From: Bacteroidota bacterium
GTDB taxonomy: Bacteria; Bacteroidota; Bacteroidia; Chitinophagales; Chitinophagaceae
Direction of reading: 5' to 3'
DNA length: 11,563 nucleotides
Assembly (NCBI GenBank): GCA_023386395.1
Contig: JAEWJV010000590.1
Span: 1 to 11,563, forward strand
The position numbers were made by a program, and so were the translations under genes. This document shows, piece after piece, positions 7,702 through 11,563 of the stretch. The first letter of the stretch is position 1. Every line of letters begins with the position of its first letter. A model generated the notes under the pieces. The model was not told where the DNA came from. It did not search any database and saw nothing but the letters and a program-made list of their open reading frames with translations.

Positions 7702-7758
7702 GTCCTGTTGAACTGGCCAAATGTCCTGTAAAGCGGCCTCTAAGTCAATGTAATTTTA
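7702..7758 (+). promoter_or_regulatory. Second predicted AraC operator and -7 element, before the dehydrogenase gene
   Basis: GTCCTGTT at 7702-7709 and GTCCTGTA at 7723-7730 repeat the 21-base spacing seen at 6915-6943. The bases after the second box are conserved as well (GTCCTrTAArGCrGsCTmT in both). TAATTTTA at 7751-7758 matches TAnnTTTG at 7 of 8 positions and again starts 28 bases after the second box. Two independent occurrences with equal geometry in front of two genes next to an AraC gene make a shared operator the simplest explanation. Confidence 0.65.
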
Positions 7759-7783
7759 CATCGTAATCATAAAAAACAATAAA

Positions 7784-8392
7784 ATGAACAATAAAAAAAG
7801 AATTATCATAGTGGGTGCATCAGGCACCATGGGAAGGTATTTAACCTCTGCGTTTGAAAAAGAGCACGAAGTAGTTAAAGTAGGTACGAAAAGCGGCGAC
7901 TACCAGGTAGATATAACTTCCACCGATGCTATTGAAAAATTTTACAAAGAAGTTGGTGCTTTTGATGCCTTGATTTCTACAGCCGGACCCACTTTTGTGG
8001 GCCCATGGAAAAATTTAACTGATAAAGAATTCAGAAAAGGCGTTGACGGTAAAATGATGGGGCAAATCAACCTGGTACTTATCGGTCAGCATTATATTAA
8101 ACCAAAAGGCTCTTTTACTTTAATTTCCGGGGCTTTGACTTACGAGCCGCAACTTTATTTTGCCAATGCCTCGGCCGCAAACGCAGCCGTAGAAGCGTTT
8201 GTAAGGGCAGCAGCCATTGAATTAGAGAATGGTATCCGTATCAATGCAGTAAGCCCCACTGTCATTGAAAATTCCCCACATTATTTCGCATATTTTCCGG
8301 GCGAAATTCCTACGACTATGAAACAGCTTGAATATGGTTTTCGTAAAAGCGTATTTGGCGCGAATACAGGACAAGTAATAACACTTCACTAA
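7784..8392 (+). CDS. Short-chain dehydrogenase/reductase, degenerate catalytic site
   Basis: A 202-residue cytoplasmic SDR of the short type. The Rossmann cofactor motif GASGTMG lies at 11-17, a DIT cofactor-contact segment at 43-45, and STAGP at 65-69 replaces the usual NNAG. S115 in LISGAL is in the place of the catalytic serine. The canonical YxxxK is missing: around 125-133 the sequence is YFANASAAN, with no lysine at the +4 position. Such Y/K-less SDRs form a known subset annotated simply as short-chain dehydrogenases, and their activity is unclear. They may bind NAD(P) without classical hydride transfer. The predicted operator upstream places it under the AraC regulator. A small membrane-protein gene follows after 29 bp and is probably co-transcribed. 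Confidence 0.85.
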   Translation: MNNKKRIIIVGASGTMGRYLTSAFEKEHEVVKVGTKSGDYQVDITSTDAIEKFYKEVGAFDALISTAGPTFVGPWKNLTDKEFRKGVDGKMMGQINLVLIGQHYIKPKGSFTLISGALTYEPQLYFANASAANAAVEAFVRAAAIELENGIRINAVSPTVIENSPHYFAYFPGEIPTTMKQLEYGFRKSVFGANTGQVITLH

Positions 8393-8421
8393 TTGCAGGT
8401 ATAATATTAAAAGAAAACAAC

Positions 8422-8646
8422 ATGAAATCTAAGATGAAGCTAATAGCATCGCTGAAAATCTGGATAATAATTTTTCCGTCCATTACATTGTTTTACTACC
8501 TTTTTGGGGAAGCATTATCTATTTTTCCATTGTATGTAAGAACGCTTATACTAACACTTATATTAGTTCCCTGGATAGTATTTGCAGGCGTTCCGTTTGT
8601 TGATTGGGTTATTAAAAAAACTTCATCAGCTAATGAGGAAAAATAA
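8422..8646 (+). CDS. Small two-helix membrane protein, hypothetical
   Basis: A 74-residue protein with two predicted transmembrane segments, about residues 11-30 (KIWIIIFPSITLFYYLFG) and 38-62 (centred on TLILTLILVPWIVF), and a short charged tail KKTSSANEEK. There is no signal peptide cleavage site and no cysteine or histidine pair suggesting a cofactor. It begins 29 bp after the SDR stop and very likely belongs to the same transcript. I do not recognise a family. Small two-helix proteins of this kind are often annotated as hypothetical beside SDR or monooxygenase genes. A second possible start is the methionine at residue 5. Confidence 0.65.
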   Translation: MKSKMKLIASLKIWIIIFPSITLFYYLFGEALSIFPLYVRTLILTLILVPWIVFAGVPFVDWVIKKTSSANEEK

Positions 8647-8761
8647 AACAATTGAAAGAGATAAAACCACATCATTATCAGGCCAAATATTTATAGGCAC
8701 AATAGAAATGTATTACTGTTTTTCTTTGTAATTAATTTAGCTAACACTCAAAAATAATCGT

Positions 8762-9676
8762 ATGAGCGGTAAAAGACATTTTGATGCAATAATTGCCGGG
8801 GGCAGTTATTCAGGGCTTTCAGCAGCAATGGCATTAGGCAGGGCTTTAACAAAAGTGCTGATTATTGACAGCGGAAAACCTTGTAACAGGCAAACTCCAC
8901 ACTCGCATAATTTTTTAACGCAGGACGGAAAAACACCAAAAGAAATTTCGACACTTGCCAGGCAACAAGTGTCGATGTATGACACAGTTGAATTTCTTAA
9001 TGATTTGGCAACAAACGCAAGCAAAACCGAAACCGGTTTTGAAATTCAAACATTATCGGGAGAGATATTCACTGCTGCAAAATTGATTTTTGCTACAGGC
9101 ATTAAGGATAAAATGCCCGATATCAAAGGCTTTTCAGAATGTTGGGGCATTTCTGTTTTACATTGCCCTTACTGCCACGGATATGAAGTGAAAAATGAAG
9201 CAACAGGAATTTTGGGCAATGGCGAATACGGATTTGAATTTTCGAAACTTATTTCAAACTGGACAAAAGATTTGACACTATTTACAAATGGAAAATCAAT
9301 CCTGGCTCCCGAACAAACAGCAAAGCTTGAAAAGTATCACATTAAAACTGTAGAAAAAGAAATTGAAGAATTAGGCCACATCAACGGGCAACTTCAAAAT
9401 ATTATTTTTAAAGATGGTTCGAAGAAAACAGTTAAAGCCATTTATACACGGCTTCCATTTGAGCAACATTGCCAGATACCTGAAAACTTAGGCTGTGAAC
9501 TGACCGAAGACGGATACATAAAAATTGACGCTTCCAACAAAACAACAGTAAAAGGCATTTTTGCTTGTGGCGATAACGCAACCCAGATGCGAACAGTTGC
9601 AAATGCGGTAGCCATGGGAACAACGACAGGAATAATGGTAAACAAAGAACTTATTGAAGCAAAATTTATCAATTAA
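8762..9676 (+). CDS. NAD(P)/FAD-dependent oxidoreductase, thioredoxin-reductase-like, with CPYC disulfide
   Basis: A 304-residue cytoplasmic flavoprotein of the low-molecular-weight thioredoxin reductase fold. The FAD motif AGGSYSGLSAAMALGRA starts at residue 12, and the second FAD contact GIFACGDNATQ is near 264-274. The NADPH domain carries GNGEYG at 152-157. The redox-active pair is C135-P-Y-C138 followed by HGYE, not the CAT/VC of true thioredoxin reductases. Flavoproteins with CxxCHG[YWF]E include dithiol oxidases such as the GliT/HlmI type and many unnamed bacterial members, so the partner may be a small dithiol or peroxide-linked substrate and not thioredoxin. The gene sits 115 bp after the small membrane protein. 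A weak -7-like TTTCTTTG is at 8721-8728, and no GTCCT boxes are seen there. It may be co-transcribed with or independent of the SDR. Confidence 0.9.
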   Translation: MSGKRHFDAIIAGGSYSGLSAAMALGRALTKVLIIDSGKPCNRQTPHSHNFLTQDGKTPKEISTLARQQVSMYDTVEFLNDLATNASKTETGFEIQTLSGEIFTAAKLIFATGIKDKMPDIKGFSECWGISVLHCPYCHGYEVKNEATGILGNGEYGFEFSKLISNWTKDLTLFTNGKSILAPEQTAKLEKYHIKTVEKEIEELGHINGQLQNIIFKDGSKKTVKAIYTRLPFEQHCQIPENLGCELTEDGYIKIDASNKTTVKGIFACGDNATQMRTVANAVAMGTTTGIMVNKELIEAKFIN

Positions 9677-9732
9677 ATAAGTGAAATAAATTCAGAACTT
9701 TTAAACGCTAATGAATAGTGGGTTTACTTCGC

Positions 9733-9779
9733 AGCAGAGTCTTCGCTAAAGCATTAATGCAAGGCCACGAGGCCCTGCT
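9733..9779. other. Potential multi-stem hairpin in the intergenic region
   Basis: AGCAG (9733-9737) can pair with CTGCT (9775-9779). Between them lie the perfect palindrome GCATTAATGC (9751-9760) and GGCC-ACGA-GGCC (9763-9774). Together they can draw a small three-way-junction shape. It lies between the flavoprotein stop and the lipoprotein start and could be a terminator-like RNA structure or a boundary repeat. There is no U-run, so a standard intrinsic terminator is unlikely. Confidence 0.35.
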
Positions 9780-9818
9780 ATGACAGATACCTTGAAAATT
9801 ATAAAACCAAAAACTAAC

Positions 9819-10279
9819 ATGATAAAAACCTTAATTACATCTTTTGCCCTGGTCGCATTATTAAGCTGTGCACATAGATCAGACCCGATAACTTCAACCG
9901 CTTCTGCAAACGTGACTCATTGACAGCCGCATTTCTTGCGGGATGGAATAACAAAGATTCAACTGCCATTAGTAAGGCAATAGCTGAGAATGCAGTATTA
10001 ATGACCGACTCACTCGTCTATAGGGGCCTTTCCGAAATTTCGGATAATTGGATAAGCGGAGGCGTGAAAGTCGTAAGCAACCTAAAGACTTCATTTATTA
10101 TTAAAGAGACCGACATTAAAATTGCTTATTCGGCTGGTACATATACCCATGACTTGACTCCACCCGGCGGGGAAGTTTTTAAGATAAAGGGTAATTATAA
10201 TTTCGCATGGACGAAACAAACCAGTGGTGAATGGAAATTGAGGTTTATTCATATAGAAGATTTGAGCAGTCGGCGTTAA
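9819..10279 (+). pseudogene. NTF2-like (SnoaL/DUF4440-type) lipoprotein, frameshifted
   Basis: From the ATG at 9819 the frame encodes a lipoprotein signal peptide (MIKTLITSFALVALLSC, lipobox LLSC, then a TSTASANV linker) and stops at a TGA at 9921-9923 after 34 residues. The next frame is open from before this point to the TAA at 10277-10279 and carries an NTF2-like domain. It starts DSLTAAFLAGWNNKDSTAIS, with the strand VLMTDSLVYRG and the closing EWKLRFIHIE. The two parts fit as one protein of about 153 residues if a single base, for example an A in the AAA run near 9908-9910, was lost. Members of this fold act as small enzymes or ligand-binding proteins, and no function can be assigned. 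A TTG at 9920 could in principle start the second part alone, but it would lack both export signal and a normal start. Confidence 0.72.
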
Positions 10280-10309
10280 GGTAAACCAATTTGAATTTCG
10301 CAGTACGGC

Positions 10310-10411
10310 AGCCAACAATGGTCACTGCTGCACAACCTTAATTTTACGTCGCAACAGGGCCTGTGCTGTTGTTGGTGTTCGTGTGTGTGCCGTTGTTGTG
10401 TCTTGTGACCA
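10310..10411. repeat. Inverted-repeat boundary element, partial
   Basis: AGCCAACA (10310-10317) opens the segment, as in the element at 11301. TGGTCAC (10319-10325) pairs with GTGACCA (10405-10411). An inner pair CAACAG / CTGTTG lies near 10352-10371. It lies in the 405-base gap between the lipoprotein (ending 10279) and the YcxB-like gene (starting 10685). No coding frame in this gap is supported. It is instead filled by this element, the copy B repeat and a third AGCCAACA at 10534. Confidence 0.4.
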
Positions 10412-10470
10412 ACAACCGTAGCGCGGGAAAGGCGTGATGCCCTCATCTGGAATATCCCACTTGTTTTTAC

Positions 10471-10644
10471 AGCGTAGCGTACTTATGCCTTGCAGCTTAA
10501 AATAGTAAATCCGTACAAGTACTCAATGTATGAAGCCAACACTGCATGCTTGCGCTATCATGAGCTTTTATTTTTATCTTCAATTTTCATATTTCAGCTA
10601 ATACCACACTTTCAGCAATGCTAAGCCATTGGCAGAAAGGCAAA
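10471..10644. repeat. Inverted-repeat boundary element, copy B
   Basis: The second copy of the element at 5922-6017. The left end (10471-10518) matches at 39 of 48 bases, with eight of the nine differences being transitions. The right end (10629-10644) matches at 14 of 16. GCCTT (10487-10491) pairs with AAGGC (10637-10641). The centre is about 78 bases longer than in copy A and contains AGCCAACA at 10534-10541, suggesting a second element is nested inside or joined to it. Confidence 0.55.
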
Positions 10645-10684
10645 TTGACAACGCCTAAATTCAAACTATCTATTAATCATTGTA

Positions 10685-11290
10685 ATGGAAATCGTAATAA
10701 ATAATAAAACTGCATCCGAACTTATACTACAGACAAATAAAATTCGCTGGGCAGTTTATAAACAAAGATTAATATTTTCTTTTTTACTTGTCTTTCTATG
10801 TGGACTAATCTTCTTTTTTTCCGGACGTTCGCAGGGTTATGACAGTTTTGAATCAGATTATAAGTACAATAATGATTTTACCATTAGTTATGTTCACACA
10901 ACGCAATACAATTATCACATCCTGTTAGGGTTGGGCATTGCCTTTATGCTATTCTCAATTTATCTCGCCATTATTTACCTCATTTTACAAAAGAAAAAAT
11001 TCTTTAAGGCAGTAAATAAGGTTGCTTCCAGGCATGAAAGCGTGTCTGACATTTATGCTTTAAAAATTACTGACGAAGGTATCTATTATAAAGACGCTGA
11101 AATTATGCGTGAAGAAAAGTGGATTGTATTTTCTACATACAAGATGTATAAAAATAATTTAATGCTATTTCGTGACAATTTTTATATAAGCGCTTTAGTG
11201 ATTGGCAAAAGTCAATTATCAGATGCTGATTTTAATGAGCTATTAATTTTTATAAAAAAGATATTACCTGAAAAAGGATTTCTTAAATAA
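10685..11290 (+). CDS. YcxB-like membrane protein
   Basis: A 201-residue inner-membrane protein. A short cytoplasmic N-terminus is followed by a transmembrane helix at about 28-46 (RLIFSFLLVFLCGLIFFFSG region), an outside loop at about 48-76, and a second helix at about 77-102 (ILLGLGIAFMLFSIYLAIIY). The cytoplasmic C-terminal domain (about 105-201) has the pattern ITDEGIYYKDAEIMREEKW then FSTYKMYKNNLMLF. The strand order (turn DEGI, W-I-V-F, K-x-Y-K-N-N-L-x-L) is that of the YcxB-like C-terminal domain of unknown function. The usual pattern in the family is two helices then this domain, which fits. No operon partner is close: it stands alone between two inverted-repeat elements. Function unknown. 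Family call moderately sure. Confidence 0.7.
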   Translation: MEIVINNKTASELILQTNKIRWAVYKQRLIFSFLLVFLCGLIFFFSGRSQGYDSFESDYKYNNDFTISYVHTTQYNYHILLGLGIAFMLFSIYLAIIYLILQKKKFFKAVNKVASRHESVSDIYALKITDEGIYYKDAEIMREEKWIVFSTYKMYKNNLMLFRDNFYISALVIGKSQLSDADFNELLIFIKKILPEKGFLK

Positions 11291-11301
11291 AAAGCACTAC
11301 A

Positions 11302-11433
11302 GCCAACATCAGTTTCATGCAATAGCGGCTTTTGAACATTGGCTAAACTGAATATCTTTATTCAGCTTTTGTGCAATCGTGAAGCGACAAATCAATGAAT
11401 ACCGCTACTGCATAAAGCTGTTAACCGTTAGGC
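11302..11433. repeat. attC-like inverted repeat between two genes
   Basis: The outer boxes are GCC-AAC (11302-11307) and GTTAGGC (11427-11433), which pair with one unpaired A. GTTAGGC fits the integron R-box consensus GTTRRRY. Inside, ATGCAATAGCGG (11317-11328) pairs with CCGCTACTGCAT (11402-11413) at 11 of 12 positions. The total length of 132 bases lies within the range of integron attC sites. The left box lacks one base of RYYYAAC, so it is attC-like and not a strict match. The next gene starts seven bases after the right box. Confidence 0.55.
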
Positions 11434-11439
11434 GCAACA

Positions 11440-11563
11440 ATGGAGACCGAGGAACAAATATTACCAAAAGAGAATTTAGCCCGAGCCATTCGTTCTGGAA
11501 AAGAGTTTGGCTGGCGTCAGCAAGACTTTATAAGTACAGTTCTTGCGGCTCAATCGGCAGGAC
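11440..11563 (+). CDS. Hypothetical protein, N-terminal part (runs off the window)
   Basis: From the ATG at 11440 the frame is open for 41 codons to the window edge. It begins METEEQILPKENLARAIRSG and goes on with KEFGWRQQDFISTVLAAQSAG. The start is an amphipathic helix-rich segment with no signal peptide or membrane segment, so the product is probably cytoplasmic. I do not recognise a family from this much sequence. It lies seven bases after the GTTAGGC box of the attC-like repeat, a distance typical of cassette genes. The reality of the gene rests on the open frame, the charged, protein-like composition and the close fit to the boundary element. Confidence 0.6.
   Translation, partial: METEEQILPKENLARAIRSGKEFGWRQQDFISTVLAAQSAG

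Noticed and set aside
6915..7730. GTCCT boxes as part of a CRISPR or other tandem repeat array
   Set aside because: Only two pairs, each tied to a promoter; geometry fits operators, and no spacer-repeat pattern exists anywhere in the window.
3605..11433. A classical integron with strict attC sites
   Set aside because: No integrase in the window, left boxes do not fit RYYYAAC exactly, and the elements belong to several sequence types; kept only as a cassette-like hypothesis.

Overview
The window looks like a chromosomal segment of a Bacteroidota bacterium, probably near the Chitinophagaceae or Sphingobacteriia. This rests on AT-rich intergenic DNA, weak Shine-Dalgarno signals, TAnnTTTG-type -7 promoter elements, and the style of the encoded proteins (MKK-type signal peptides ending in AQ, secreted S33 hydrolase, AraC regulators with a short cupin-like sensor). 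No rRNA, tRNA, CRISPR array, transposase or integrase is visible.

Left part (1-3370), all on the minus strand and core-like: the N-terminal end of a dodecin gene, then an OmpR/PhoB response regulator and its sensor histidine kinase in one operon (regulator first), then a conserved 124-residue hypothetical protein. Upstream of the latter lies a 41-codon remnant of a cupin gene.

Centre and right (3806-11563), all on the plus strand and accessory in character. A 435-bp gap at the strand switch carries a large bulged inverted repeat. After it come a secreted S33-type alpha/beta hydrolase, a secreted protein of unknown function, and a small-molecule stress or redox block. That block holds an AraC-type regulator (broken by a frameshift in this read), an outer-membrane beta-barrel protein, a degenerate short-chain dehydrogenase, a two-helix membrane protein, and a thioredoxin-reductase-like flavoprotein with a CPYC disulfide. 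A frameshifted NTF2-like lipoprotein, a YcxB-like membrane protein and the start of an unrecognised gene follow.

Two patterns stand out. First, the outer-membrane gene and the dehydrogenase gene have the same promoter architecture: two GTCCTrTw boxes exactly 21 bp apart, the second exactly 28 bp upstream of a TAnnTTTr element. This is the likely operator of the adjacent AraC regulator, so the block reads as a small regulon. Second, the single-gene units are separated by imperfect, bulged inverted repeats (3605-3777, 5922-6017, 10310-10411, 10471-10644, 11302-11433). Some share sequence with one another, and some have GTT/AAC-type ends resembling integron attC sites. With every gene in the same direction, this suggests a cassette-like array. 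The mobility mechanism is inferred, and no recombinase is present in the window.
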